DNA from: RGIG9115 sp045128915
GTDB lineage: Bacteria; Bacillota; Clostridia; UBA1381
Assembly (NCBI GenBank): GCA_045128915.1
Contig: JBGVIT010000046.1
Span: 1-64,000, forward strand
Direction of reading: 5' to 3'
DNA length: 64,000 bases
The notes under the pieces were generated by a model. The model had not been told where the DNA came from, made no database searches, and saw only the letters and a program-made list of their open reading frames with translations. The position numbers and the translations under genes are program-made. Positions 7,514-16,172 of this stretch are shown here, piece by piece. The first letter of the stretch is position 1; each line of letters starts with the position of its first letter.

Positions 7514-8503
7514 TCAAATAAAGTATGCCGCAAGACACAGTATAACTGTTACTGCGGTAAATATGGAAACTATCTTTACTTCCTTCCAACCACACATTTC
7601 AAAGTGGTGATGGATAGGACTCATTTTAAATATTCTTTTGCCCGTCAGTTTAAAAGATGCTACCTGAAGAATTACGGAAAGAGCTTCTGCAAAGTATATA
7701 AATCCCGCAATCACAAGGTATAAATGCATTTTAAGGGCGATTGCCATTACAACTACCGCGCCACCAAGAAACAACGAACCCGTATCTCCCATGAACACCT
7801 TTGCGGGATACTTGTTGAAAATCAAAAATCCAAGCAACCCTCCTGCAACTGCAAGTCCAAAGGAGAAAATACCAAGCTCCCCTGCAGCATAAGCACAAAC
7901 AGCAAACAAAGTCACAACCGGAATGGTCACACTTGTTGCAAGGCCGTCAAGACCGTCTGTAAGGTTTACAGCATTAACCGTTCCCGTTACTACAAACAAT
8001 GCAAAGATTATGTACAGCCAGATAGGCATATTCAATACTATATCAGTAAATGGTATGAGTATTTCGCACTTAAAATCACCCATAAACCAAAGTACTGCTA
8101 TATAAACAACTGTAAGCAACACCTGAAGAATAAACTTAGGCGCAGCTTTGAAGCCGAGATTTCTCTTTTTTACTACCTTTATAAAATCATCTGCAAATCC
8201 GATAGCTCCAAAGCCTGCAGATACTGCAAACAATAATATGGTTTTTATACCGTCAGCTTTATTGCCTGATGCAAAGCTTATTACGCTTGTTATAAGAAGC
8301 GCTGCTGCGATGCCCAGAATAAACATCAGTCCGCCCATTGTGGGTGTTCCTGATTTTTTCTGGTGCCAGGCAGGACCTTCTTCTCTGATTTCCTGCCCGA
8401 ATTTAAGCTTTCTGAGCCAAGGTATGAAAACCGGGCCTGTAACAGCCGTTATGGCAAAAGCACATATTATTGGAAATAATCCGGTAAGCATTATACATTT
8501 CAT
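7514..8503 (-). CDS. mraY: MraY, phospho-MurNAc-pentapeptide translocase
   Basis: Makes lipid I from UDP-MurNAc-pentapeptide and undecaprenyl phosphate. It is a polytopic membrane protein of 329 residues. Signatures: GTPTMGGLMF early, the aspartate pair in GFADDFIKV, VNLTDGLDGLA, and the cytosolic MSPIHHHFE loop. The ATG overlaps the murF stop as ATGA, which indicates translational coupling; an ATG four codons later is the alternative. Only 13-22 nt separate it from ftsW, so murD, usually found between these two genes, is absent. Confidence 0.96.
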   Translation of the reverse strand: MKCIMLTGLFPIICAFAITAVTGPVFIPWLRKLKFGQEIREEGPAWHQKKSGTPTMGGLMFILGIAAALLITSVISFASGNKADGIKTILLFAVSAGFGAIGFADDFIKVVKKRNLGFKAAPKFILQVLLTVVYIAVLWFMGDFKCEILIPFTDIVLNMPIWLYIIFALFVVTGTVNAVNLTDGLDGLATSVTIPVVTLFAVCAYAAGELGIFSFGLAVAGGLLGFLIFNKYPAKVFMGDTGSLFLGGAVVVMAIALKMHLYLVIAGFIYFAEALSVILQVASFKLTGKRIFKMSPIHHHFEMCGWKEVKIVSIFTAVTVILCLAAYFI

Positions 8504-9846
8504 CCTTCCGTTATTTTAGTAAAAAGCTTTTCAAAATGCATCCCTCTTGATGCTTTGAGAAGCACTGTATCTCCGGGCATGACAATGGTGTTTATAACCT
8601 CTACTGCCTCGTCAGTAGTTTTGAACTTATAAATATGAGTCATTTCATCAGCACCGGCTGCTATATAAGACGCGCTGTTTCCTACACATACAAGAACATC
8701 GGCTTTTTCAGCAGCAAGCACTCCCATCTCTTTATGGGCGTCCTTTGCAAAACCGCCCATTTCAAGCATATCCCCAAGAACTGCAACACGTCTTGACTCC
8801 TGCTGGGTAGATAAAACTTCAAGTGCCGCCTTTACTGAGCTTGGAGCTGCATTATAGCAGTCATTTATTATTTTTATTCCATACTTTTCTGTTATCTCCA
8901 TGCGCATTCCCGTAAGCTGTGCAGTTTCAAGACCGATTACAGCTTCACTTGGCGATACGCCATGAACAACACCTGCAGAAAACGCAGCAAGGGCATTATA
9001 TACATTATGTACTCCCGGCACAGCAAGATGTACGGGATATTGATTTTCTGCGTACTCAATAACGAATTCAGTTCCTTCAAGTCCTTTATCAACAATCTTT
9101 GATGCCCGAACTTGTGCATCCTTGTTTTCTATACCATACAAAAGAACTTTATAATCCCCATAATTTCCTACGTTTACGAGATATTTATCATCACCATTGG
9201 CAACAACCGTATTTGACGGTCCAAGCTTCTCAACAGCTTCCATTTTCGCCTTGAAAATATTGTCCTGAGAGCCAAGATTTTCTATATGACTCATTCCGAT
9301 ATTGGTCATTACAACTGTGTCTGGACACACAATGTCTGCAAGATAACGAATTTCCCCGGCAGCACTCATACCAAGCTCCAGAACTGCCGCTTCATGCTCT
9401 TTTTCAAGCTTGAAAATCATAATTGGCACGCCAATATTGTTATTATAGTTTTTATCGGTTTTTAATGTATTATATTTTCTGCCGAGAACTGATGCTGTAA
9501 AATCTCTTGTTGTTGTTTTACCAACGCTTCCAACTACCGATACAGTAGGAACATTGTACTTTTGCTTATAAAGCTTCGCCATGCTGCCAAAGGCTTCCAG
9601 AGTATCACACACCTTTACAACGCTTTTACCCTCAACTGCAAGGTCTGATTTGCTCGTTATATACATATCTGCATTATCTAAAAAGTCATGGCCGTCAAAA
9701 CGTTCACCTTTAATAGGAATAAACAGAGCGCCTTCGCCGAGAATTCGGCTGTCGGTTGATACCGACTCAACAGCTGTATTCCCGCTGCCGCAAATAAGCT
9801 TTCCACCTGTTGCCGATACTACATCTTTTAAATAAAACGGCTGCAA
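8500..9846 (-). CDS. murF: MurF, UDP-MurNAc-tripeptide D-Ala-D-Ala ligase
   Basis: Adds D-Ala-D-Ala to UDP-MurNAc-tripeptide using ATP in the cytosol. All three Mur ligase domains are present. The P-loop GSVGKTTT lies near residues 106-113, the central domain holds KTDKNYNNNIGVP and LELGMSAAGEI, and the C-terminal domain contains NDCYNAAPSSVKAAL and LGDMLEMG. The start is set at the TTG at 9846, 8 nt after AAGGAG. The in-frame GTG three codons earlier sits on the ribosome site. It is coupled to mraY by a 4-nt overlap. Confidence 0.95.
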   Translation of the reverse strand: MQPFYLKDVVSATGGKLICGSGNTAVESVSTDSRILGEGALFIPIKGERFDGHDFLDNADMYITSKSDLAVEGKSVVKVCDTLEAFGSMAKLYKQKYNVPTVSVVGSVGKTTTRDFTASVLGRKYNTLKTDKNYNNNIGVPIMIFKLEKEHEAAVLELGMSAAGEIRYLADIVCPDTVVMTNIGMSHIENLGSQDNIFKAKMEAVEKLGPSNTVVANGDDKYLVNVGNYGDYKVLLYGIENKDAQVRASKIVDKGLEGTEFVIEYAENQYPVHLAVPGVHNVYNALAAFSAGVVHGVSPSEAVIGLETAQLTGMRMEITEKYGIKIINDCYNAAPSSVKAALEVLSTQQESRRVAVLGDMLEMGGFAKDAHKEMGVLAAEKADVLVCVGNSASYIAAGADEMTHIYKFKTTDEAVEVINTIVMPGDTVLLKASRGMHFEKLFTKITEG

Positions 9847-9893
9847 AATCAACACTCCTTTTCTTCAATAATTACGAAACAAGAAAGCGACAA

Positions 9894-11348
9894 TTACTTA
9901 TCGCTTTCTTTATCCTTGTTCAAATGGTTGAATACAACCACTCTTTCATCAAAATCAAATTTTTCCTTACCTATAATCTGATATGTTTCCTGACCTTTTC
10001 CTGCAAGGATTATCACATCATCTGCTTTGGCATTGTCGAGGGCATAGCCGATTGCTTCTCTTCTGTCGGGAATAACAACATATTCTCCGTCAGTATTTTT
10101 AATTCCCTCTACTATCATATCAATTATAGCATTTGGTTCCTCTGTTCTTGGATTGTCAGAGGTTATAATAGTGAAGTCGGACAAATTACCCGAAACCTCG
10201 CCCATTACTGCTCTTTTTGTATTATCACGGTCGCCGCCGCAGCCGAACAGTGTTATAACTCTGCCTTTTGCAAAGCTTTTCATGGCACGTATTATGTTCT
10301 CAAGTCCGTCTGGTGTATGGGCATAGTCTATTATTACCATATACTCCGTATCTGTGGGAACAACTTCTACTCTGCCAAGCACGCCTACTGCTGCGCTGAG
10401 ACCTTTTGTAATAGTTTCCATATCTATACCAAGCTTTAGACATGCACATATGGCACTCATGGCGTTATATACGCTGAATGTGCCGGGTATGCACAAAAAC
10501 ATGGGATAGTCTGTATTTTCGTATGTTATGGTGAAGTTAACACCTCTTGGTGTAATCTTTATATCCTTTGCGCAAATATCACATTCGCTGTTAATTCCGT
10601 AGGTAAGAATATCCTTACCCTGATGAAGCTCATTAATCTGTTTTCCGTATTCGTCATCTACATTAATTGCACCTGATGTACTGTGGTCGAACAGCTTAGC
10701 TTTTGCATACATATAGTTGCGCATGGTTTTATGAAAATCAAGATGGTCACGAGTCAGGTTTGTAAATACGCCTACATCAAAATTGCAGCCTCTAACTCTG
10801 CTAAGCTCAAGTGCGTGGCTTGATACTTCCATTACAACATATTCAGCTCCGCTTTGAACCATTTCGGAAAACAGTTTTTGAAGTTCGAGGGAATTGGGGG
10901 TTGTAGGTGTTGTACTTTTGGTAAGCAAAACCTTATCGCCTATGATGTTCTGATTTGTTCCGATTATTCCTACTTCATTCCCTGCCTGCTCAAGTATGCT
11001 TTTAATCAAATGGGTTACTGTTGTCTTACCGTTTGTTCCGGTAACGCCCACAAGCTTGAACTTTTCAGATGGGTTTTCATAGAATGTACACGCCATATCA
11101 GCAAGAGTTTTTCTTGCATCAGCAACGTAGCATACAGGAACAGATGACTCTATTCTGTCCTGTGCAACTATGAGAGATGCTCCATTTTCGATAGCTTTAT
11201 CAACATAGTTATGACCGTCTGTTTCAAAGCCTTTGATGCAAACAAATGCATAGCCGGGCATAATCTGCCTGGAATCATATGCGATGCCGCTTATTTCTAC
11301 ATCTGTGTCAACATTCCATTCATTATTCAACAAAACGCTGGCTAACAT
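9894..11348 (-). CDS. murE: MurE, UDP-MurNAc-dipeptide diaminopimelate ligase
   Basis: Adds the third amino acid of the peptidoglycan stem peptide. It has 484 residues with an N-terminal nucleotide domain (SGIAYDSRQIMPGYAFV), the P-loop GTNGKTT at residues 104-110, and a C-terminal domain with TSDNPRTEEP. DNPR is the motif of meso-diaminopimelate-specific MurE, as opposed to lysine enzymes, so the wall is predicted to be A1-gamma type. The ATG follows AAGGAGATGTGACAA. It lies between ftsI and murF. Confidence 0.96.
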   Translation of the reverse strand: MLASVLLNNEWNVDTDVEISGIAYDSRQIMPGYAFVCIKGFETDGHNYVDKAIENGASLIVAQDRIESSVPVCYVADARKTLADMACTFYENPSEKFKLVGVTGTNGKTTVTHLIKSILEQAGNEVGIIGTNQNIIGDKVLLTKSTTPTTPNSLELQKLFSEMVQSGAEYVVMEVSSHALELSRVRGCNFDVGVFTNLTRDHLDFHKTMRNYMYAKAKLFDHSTSGAINVDDEYGKQINELHQGKDILTYGINSECDICAKDIKITPRGVNFTITYENTDYPMFLCIPGTFSVYNAMSAICACLKLGIDMETITKGLSAAVGVLGRVEVVPTDTEYMVIIDYAHTPDGLENIIRAMKSFAKGRVITLFGCGGDRDNTKRAVMGEVSGNLSDFTIITSDNPRTEEPNAIIDMIVEGIKNTDGEYVVIPDRREAIGYALDNAKADDVIILAGKGQETYQIIGKEKFDFDERVVVFNHLNKDKESDK

Positions 11349-11368
11349 TTGTCACATCTCCTTTATCA

Positions 11369-13783
11369 TTAATCGCTGGCTGCGTGCCTGAACTGTACTC
11401 CGATTACCGTAGCCGGAGCAACCTCCGTACCGGGCTCTATACTTTGCTTTACTGCATACGCACCGCCGGTAGAGCTTTGCCCTGCACCTATGGTCTCAAA
11501 ATTAAGACCATAATCCCAAAGGAGTCTGCGTGCGTTTGCTATGGTTTCTCCCGAAACATCGGGAACCTTTATCATTTTAATCTTCGGATCTTCTTCGGTA
11601 TAAAGTAAAACTATGGAGTCTTTTGCAAGCTGAAGTCCCGGTTTCGGAAGCTGGTCTGTTACCTTTGTTCCCTTGCCTGAAACCTTTACCTTAAATCCTG
11701 AATTAATCAGCATTTCCTTGGCATCCTCAAGCTCCATGTCACGTATATCCTGAACAAGCGCCTTTTCAACCACAGCAGCGTCGCCGCTATGACGCTCAAC
11801 ACCAAGATATTCAAGTGTATCTTCAATAATTGCGCCTGCAACAGGTGCGGCAATAGTACCACCAAACTTGTTGGCAACCTGCGGCTCATCAAGCATTATA
11901 AGACACACTATCTGCGGATCGTCTGCCGGCGCAAAGCCTACAAATGATGCTATACGCTTTGTATCAGAACGGTCACCTTTCTGGGATGTTCCCGTCTTTC
12001 CGCCAATTCGGAATCCGGGTATGTACGCGTTTTTACCCGTACCGTCAGGAGCTGATACAACCTGCTCGAGTACATCGCGCATTTTTGCAGATGTTTCTTC
12101 TGAGATTACTTTATTTACAACCTCTGTCTGATAACTCTTTATTACACCCGTATCGTTTCTTATTTCTTTTACTATCTGCGGCTTCAAGAGATTACCGCCA
12201 TTGATTACTGCGGAAATCGCAGTAATAAGCTGAATCGGTGTTACGTTGAAGCCCTGACCGAAGGAGCTGGTTGCAATATCGGTATCACTAAGCTTTTCCT
12301 TGTTATAGAAAATACCCTTTGATTCTCCAACAAGCTCAACACCGGTTTTTCTTGTAAGTCCAAAAGCTTCAAAATAATCTCTGAACTTTACTGCGCCGAG
12401 TCTTAATCCCGTTTCCATGAAAACAACGTTACATGAATGTTTTACTCCGTCAACAAAGCTTTGTGCTCCGTGGCCTGATGAAACGTGGCAATGAATATCA
12501 AAGGAACCGAGCTTCTTTGAACCGTTACATACAAATCCGGTGTCAAAAGATACAACGCCCTCTTCCAAAGCTGCGGCTGCAGTTATAATTTTAAAGGTTG
12601 AACCTGGCTCATATGCATCGGATATGGCTTTATTTCGCCACATCTTATTTCTCATAGCGACAGTTCTCTCATCAAGAAGCTCTTCCTTGTCCTCGTCGGT
12701 AAGGAGAGAAATATCAAGCTCTTCATCTTCTTCCGTACTGCTTGATTTTTTATTCTTTTTCACGCCAAAGACTTCTTCCTGAAGCTCTTTTGTCATGCGC
12801 TGACCGAGAATTTCCGAATCATACTCAAAGTCAACACTGTACTTTTCAAATCTCGAAACATCATACGGCTCGTTTGCGTCGAAGTCAGGCTTTGTTGACA
12901 TAGCAAGAATTTCACCGGTTTTGGGGTTCATCACTATTCCCGCTGCGCCTTCCTTCAGTTCGCTTTCTTCTACTGCCATTTCAAGATATTTTTCAAGATA
13001 ATGCTGTATTGTTTCGTCTATTGTAAGCACTACATCAGCGCCCTTTGCAGCACCGGCGTATGCTTCATACTGCTGGTCCTCAAGAGTGGTACCCGATGCG
13101 TTCTGTGCTGTAATTACACTTCCGTTTTTGCCGGAGAGGACATCATCAAAAGTAAGCTCCACGCCTTGAATACCATTGTTGTCATATCCTGTGAAGCCAA
13201 GAATTCCGGGAGCTATGTTATATGAATAATAACGCTTTGAATCTTCCTCGAATGTGATAGGTCTGAATATTTTTGATTTATCATCCCCATCGGTTTTTCC
13301 GTCACCGTCTGCATCCTTTGGAGTTTTAAGAGCTTTTACCTGCTCAGTTTCTTCTAATGTGAGTCTTTTTTTGATTACCTGATATCTGTTGGATTTTGTA
13401 AGAAGCTTATAAATTCTGTCATAATCCATATCAAGAATTACAGAAAGCTTATCCGCTATGTATTCAGCTTCTTCGTTTGTTCCTGTATTTTTGTCTATAT
13501 CCTGAGGATTACAGATTAGAGTATTTACAGTCGCACTTTCTGCAAGCGCCTTACCGTTTCTGTCGTATATTGTACCTCTTGATGCTATTACCTCAGTTGC
13601 ACCCGTCTGCTGACGTTCAACTGCAGAGCGCATCTCTTCTCCTCTTATTATCTGCCAATAAGCAACTCGTAAAATTAGGGCGAGCAAAAATGCAACAATA
13701 ACTATAAACATCATTCTTGCTCTTTTTTTAACTATTGTTAAAGGTAAAATAATCCGACACCCCCTGTCTGTCCTGAGTTGCAC
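11369..13783 (-). CDS. ftsI: Class B penicillin-binding protein (FtsI/SpoVD type) with PASTA domains
   Basis: Septal transpeptidase, 804 residues. A single membrane anchor near residues 25-45 follows the basic KKRAR. The pedestal domain begins with SRGTIYDRNGKALAES. The transpeptidase domain has SxxK as STFK, SxN as SCN, and KTGT. Two C-terminal PASTA domains include IKVPDVSGETIANARRLL. Two insertions stand out: an EF-hand-like loop DADGDGKTDGDD (about residues 157-168), and an acidic Ser/Glu-rich stretch after GVKKNKK within the region leading to the transpeptidase domain. The start is a GTG with a weak ribosome site, 11 nt after ftsL. Its neighbours suggest FtsI; PASTA domains also occur in SpoVD. 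Confidence 0.92.
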   Translation of the reverse strand: MQLRTDRGCRIILPLTIVKKRARMMFIVIVAFLLALILRVAYWQIIRGEEMRSAVERQQTGATEVIASRGTIYDRNGKALAESATVNTLICNPQDIDKNTGTNEEAEYIADKLSVILDMDYDRIYKLLTKSNRYQVIKKRLTLEETEQVKALKTPKDADGDGKTDGDDKSKIFRPITFEEDSKRYYSYNIAPGILGFTGYDNNGIQGVELTFDDVLSGKNGSVITAQNASGTTLEDQQYEAYAGAAKGADVVLTIDETIQHYLEKYLEMAVEESELKEGAAGIVMNPKTGEILAMSTKPDFDANEPYDVSRFEKYSVDFEYDSEILGQRMTKELQEEVFGVKKNKKSSSTEEDEELDISLLTDEDKEELLDERTVAMRNKMWRNKAISDAYEPGSTFKIITAAAALEEGVVSFDTGFVCNGSKKLGSFDIHCHVSSGHGAQSFVDGVKHSCNVVFMETGLRLGAVKFRDYFEAFGLTRKTGVELVGESKGIFYNKEKLSDTDIATSSFGQGFNVTPIQLITAISAVINGGNLLKPQIVKEIRNDTGVIKSYQTEVVNKVISEETSAKMRDVLEQVVSAPDGTGKNAYIPGFRIGGKTGTSQKGDRSDTKRIASFVGFAPADDPQIVCLIMLDEPQVANKFGGTIAAPVAGAIIEDTLEYLGVERHSGDAAVVEKALVQDIRDMELEDAKEMLINSGFKVKVSGKGTKVTDQLPKPGLQLAKDSIVLLYTEEDPKIKMIKVPDVSGETIANARRLLWDYGLNFETIGAGQSSTGGAYAVKQSIEPGTEVAPATVIGVQFRHAASD
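13280..13315 (-). other. EF-hand/dockerin-like calcium loop coded inside ftsI
   Basis: Twelve codons read DADGDGKTDGDD, with acidic residues at loop positions 1, 3, 5, 9 and 12 and glycine at 6. This is the ligand pattern of EF-hand and dockerin calcium loops. It lies in the extracellular pedestal domain. Confidence 0.5.
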
Positions 13784-13794
13784 AACATCTCATA

Positions 13795-14382
13795 TTATTT
13801 TATGCTGAACAATTCAATAATATTCTGCTTAAGCTTTGTCATAAATGATTTCACGTCATTACCTGCACCTTCTACATCACCTGCAGTAATTTCTGAAACG
13901 TCCTCTTTATCAACATTAACATACACTATCTGATAAGTTTCAGGTCTTTGCATTTCCAAACGTGTAGTAGCAATTTCCTCAACCTCACTCAAGTCTATGC
14001 TTCTTTCCATTTCGAATATTCTCTGGCTTGTATATGCTCTTGTGCTTTCAAGCTCACGTGTGAGAGATTTGATTTCACCAGCAGTTTCATTTACTGCAAC
14101 GAATTTTGAAATCATAAAGGTTGCCGCAAGAGCTACGACACCCATGCATGCAATTCTCCGGAGCGTAACCTTCCTGTGTATCATCTCTGTTTTATCCTTT
14201 TCAAAAGAGTTTATGGTCTGTACCTTATGTACGGGGCGGCTTACAGTTGACTGTCCCGCTGTCCCTTTTCGCTTGGGTGTCTGCTGATAGGTACTTTGGT
14301 AATATCCTCTTTGGTTTGTTCTGTTGTATCTTACGGGATGTGTAACTATATCGTGCTTATACGCAAGATTTCCGTTAACCAT
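13795..14382 (-). CDS. ftsL: FtsL-like septum protein
   Basis: A bitopic protein of about 195 residues. A long basic cytosolic N-terminus (~70 residues) is followed by one membrane helix (RIACMGVVALAATFMISKFV). An extracytoplasmic coiled coil (NETAGEIKSLTRELESTRAY) follows, then a region ending in QIVYVNVDKEDVSE. Position between rsmH and ftsI, size and topology identify it; sequence conservation in FtsL is low. The ATG at 14382 is preferred because GAGGA lies 8 nt upstream; a GTG five codons earlier lacks a ribosome site. In the family it bridges FtsB/DivIC and FtsI-FtsW. Confidence 0.8.
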   Translation of the reverse strand: MVNGNLAYKHDIVTHPVRYNRTNQRGYYQSTYQQTPKRKGTAGQSTVSRPVHKVQTINSFEKDKTEMIHRKVTLRRIACMGVVALAATFMISKFVAVNETAGEIKSLTRELESTRAYTSQRIFEMERSIDLSEVEEIATTRLEMQRPETYQIVYVNVDKEDVSEITAGDVEGAGNDVKSFMTKLKQNIIELFSIK

Positions 14383-14414
14383 TTCTACATTCCTCACTAT
14401 AAAATATTTCCGCT

Positions 14415-15347
14415 TTACAGCTTTTCAATAATTCTGAGTTTCGCACTTCTCGACCTGGAGTTTACGTCAAGCTCCTCCTTAGACGGAAGTATGGGTTTTT
14501 TAGGTGCAGCTTTTGCTATTGCCTTATGGCCGCAAACACACACCGGAAATTCCTTTGGACATATACAATCGGTGCATAAGTCCTTGAAGGTATTTTTCAC
14601 AATTCTGTCTTCCAGAGAATGGAAGGTAATTACTGCAAGTCTGCCACCGGGATTTAAAGCTTCTGCAAAATCACGCAAAGCCTTTTCAAGAATTTTCAGT
14701 TCCCCGTTAACTTCTATGCGAACTGCCTGAAAAACACGTTTTGCAGGATGTCCACCTTCCATACGTGCAGCCTTCGGGATTGCCTTTTCAATAATGCTCA
14801 CAAGTTCTCCTGTGGTTTCTACTGGCTTTTCCTCTCTTGCTTCACATATGAACTCCGCTATTCTCTTTGACCATTTTTCCTCCCCGTAGGCATAGAAAAT
14901 ATCCGTAAGTTCTTGCTTGGAATACGTATTGATAACCTTTGCAGCGCTTAGCTGATTTTCACGGTTCATTCTCATGTCAAGAGGTGCATCGTGGATATAA
15001 CTAAAACCTCTTGATGCTTCGTCAAGCTGGTATGAGCTGACTCCCAAATCAAGCACAGCACCGTCCAACCCTTTAATTCCAAGCTTTGAAAGAATATTAG
15101 TTATATTGGAAAAGTTATCATGTACCGATACAAATCTTTCGCCGTACTGCTCAAGGCGCTTACTTGCAGCCTCTATTGCATCAGTATCCTGGTCAATACC
15201 GATAACTGTCGATTTAGGGCAATGAGCAAGTATTCCGTTTGTATGACCTCCGCCGCCCAAAGTTCCGTCGGCATATATTCCGTTTTCTTTTATTGCCAGA
15301 GATGAAATTACTTCATCGAGCATAACCGACACATGAGCGAACTCCAA
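14415..15347 (-). CDS. rsmH: 16S rRNA (cytosine-1402-N4) methyltransferase RsmH
   Basis: SAM-dependent methyltransferase modifying C1402 in the 30S decoding centre (formerly MraW). It has 310 residues, the usual length. It starts FAHVSVMLDEV, followed by the SAM loop DGTLGGGGHTNGIL (residues 27-40). LDLGVSSYQLDEASRGFSY and ITFHSLEDRIVKNTF are further signatures. The C-terminus has clustered cysteines (CTDCICPKEFPVCVCG). The start is TTG, 7 nt after GGAGG. It is the second gene of the mraZ operon. Confidence 0.97.
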   Translation of the reverse strand: MEFAHVSVMLDEVISSLAIKENGIYADGTLGGGGHTNGILAHCPKSTVIGIDQDTDAIEAASKRLEQYGERFVSVHDNFSNITNILSKLGIKGLDGAVLDLGVSSYQLDEASRGFSYIHDAPLDMRMNRENQLSAAKVINTYSKQELTDIFYAYGEEKWSKRIAEFICEAREEKPVETTGELVSIIEKAIPKAARMEGGHPAKRVFQAVRIEVNGELKILEKALRDFAEALNPGGRLAVITFHSLEDRIVKNTFKDLCTDCICPKEFPVCVCGHKAIAKAAPKKPILPSKEELDVNSRSRSAKLRIIEKL

Positions 15348-15360
15348 AGCCTTACCTCCG

Positions 15361-15807
15361 TTATATTATCAGTCCGAATTTTTCAATACCTTCGAGAATA
15401 AGTGTTTCTGACAGCTGAGAATTATATGCTTCCCACTCCTCACAAGACCATATTTCAAGGCGCGTATTAACTCCTACCAATACAACATCTTTTTTCAGTC
15501 CTGCAAATTCGCAAAGTCTTTTACCTACTGAAATCCTGCCCTGCTTGTCCACCTCGCAGCTGGTCGCAGTTCCAAAGAACATACGTACAAATGCTGCGGC
15601 ATTCTTATCATAGGCAGCCGGCAGACTGCGGAGACGCTCGGAAATAATTCCCCATTCCTCCTCAGTATAAAGATGCAGGCACTTTTCAGACGGCGAACGC
15701 GTTATATATACATTACTGCCGATAGCTTCACGCACCTTTGCGGGTAGTATTATTCTGCCTCTGTCATCAAGCTGTCTTTCATATTCATCTACAAAATATG
15801 TGCCCAT
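15361..15807 (-). CDS. mraZ: MraZ, transcriptional regulator of the dcw cluster
   Basis: A 148-residue protein with two AbrB-like SpoVT/MraZ half-domains. The first holds YERQLDDRGRIILPAKVREA and the second CEVDKQGRISVGKRLCEFAG. In other bacteria a MraZ ring binds repeated G-rich boxes in its own promoter. The ATG at 15807 is chosen because the following sequence matches MraZ N-termini (MGTYFVDEYERQLDDRGR). The 18-codon upstream extension runs through the GGAGG ribosome site (13 nt before the ATG) and is not expected to be translated. The GGAG array just upstream is the likely operator. Confidence 0.95.
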   Translation of the reverse strand: MGTYFVDEYERQLDDRGRIILPAKVREAIGSNVYITRSPSEKCLHLYTEEEWGIISERLRSLPAAYDKNAAAFVRMFFGTATSCEVDKQGRISVGKRLCEFAGLKKDVVLVGVNTRLEIWSCEEWEAYNSQLSETLILEGIEKFGLII

Positions 15808-15855
15808 AATATTACGTTCACCTCCTTGGATAAAACACGAAGTTGGAAGAAAACT

Positions 15856-15900
15856 CTCCAATTCTCTCCCATTTACTCCACTTTAGTTATATTTTACTCC
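15856..15900 (-). promoter_or_regulatory. Candidate MraZ operator: phased GGAG array
   Basis: Four minus-strand GGAG boxes occupy plus-strand positions 15856-15859, 15866-15869, 15876-15879 and 15897-15900. The first three are exactly 10 bp apart and the fourth is 21 bp further, so all lie on about one helix face. MraZ of other bacteria binds TGGG-type boxes repeated every ~10 bp. The fourth box lies in the promoter spacer. Confidence 0.7.
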
Positions 15901-15919
15901 ATTTTAAAGGAAAACGCAA
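15891..15919 (-). promoter_or_regulatory. Probable dcw cluster promoter
   Basis: The minus strand reads TTGCGT, a 17-nt spacer, then TAAAAT. The -10 matches five of six bases and the -35 only three of six. It lies about 80 nt upstream of mraZ and overlaps the GGAG array, which fits repression or autoregulation by MraZ. Confidence 0.5.
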
Positions 15920-15967
15920 GTGTTTTTTAAAACTTTTTTTCAAATGCTTTATATTTTTATTATTTTG

Positions 15968-15996
15968 TTGTAATCGTGGCAAAATTAAGGTATAAT
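15968..15996 (+). promoter_or_regulatory. Promoter for tex
   Basis: TTGTAA, a 17-nt spacer, then a consensus TATAAT. The predicted start leaves an unusually long leader of about 165 nt before tex. The leader is A/T-rich, and I see no recognisable riboswitch in it. Confidence 0.6.
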
Positions 15997-16172
15997 CAAT
16001 AACAGATGCAAACAATATATGCCAATCGGTTAACATAAAAAACACAATATATTGGGGTTAAGTCTATTGTATCACATATTTTTTACTTTGTGAAGTCTTT
16101 TTTTAAAATTTCTTTTCAGAAATATTACAAAGTTTCAGGAATGTTTTTTTATAATTTGGGAGGTTTGAACAA

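Noticed and set aside
7724..8236. Long plus-strand frame of 170 codons across mraY
   Set aside because: Antisense to mraY, rich in Cys, Lys, Tyr and Asn as expected from reversed membrane-protein codons, and without a ribosome site.
9810..10439. 209-codon plus-strand frame across murE and murF
   Set aside because: Antisense to two conserved Mur ligases. It has no ribosome site and an unlikely amino-acid composition.
15808..15861. 18-codon N-terminal extension of MraZ
   Set aside because: It covers the GGAGG site of the true start and has no counterpart in MraZ proteins.
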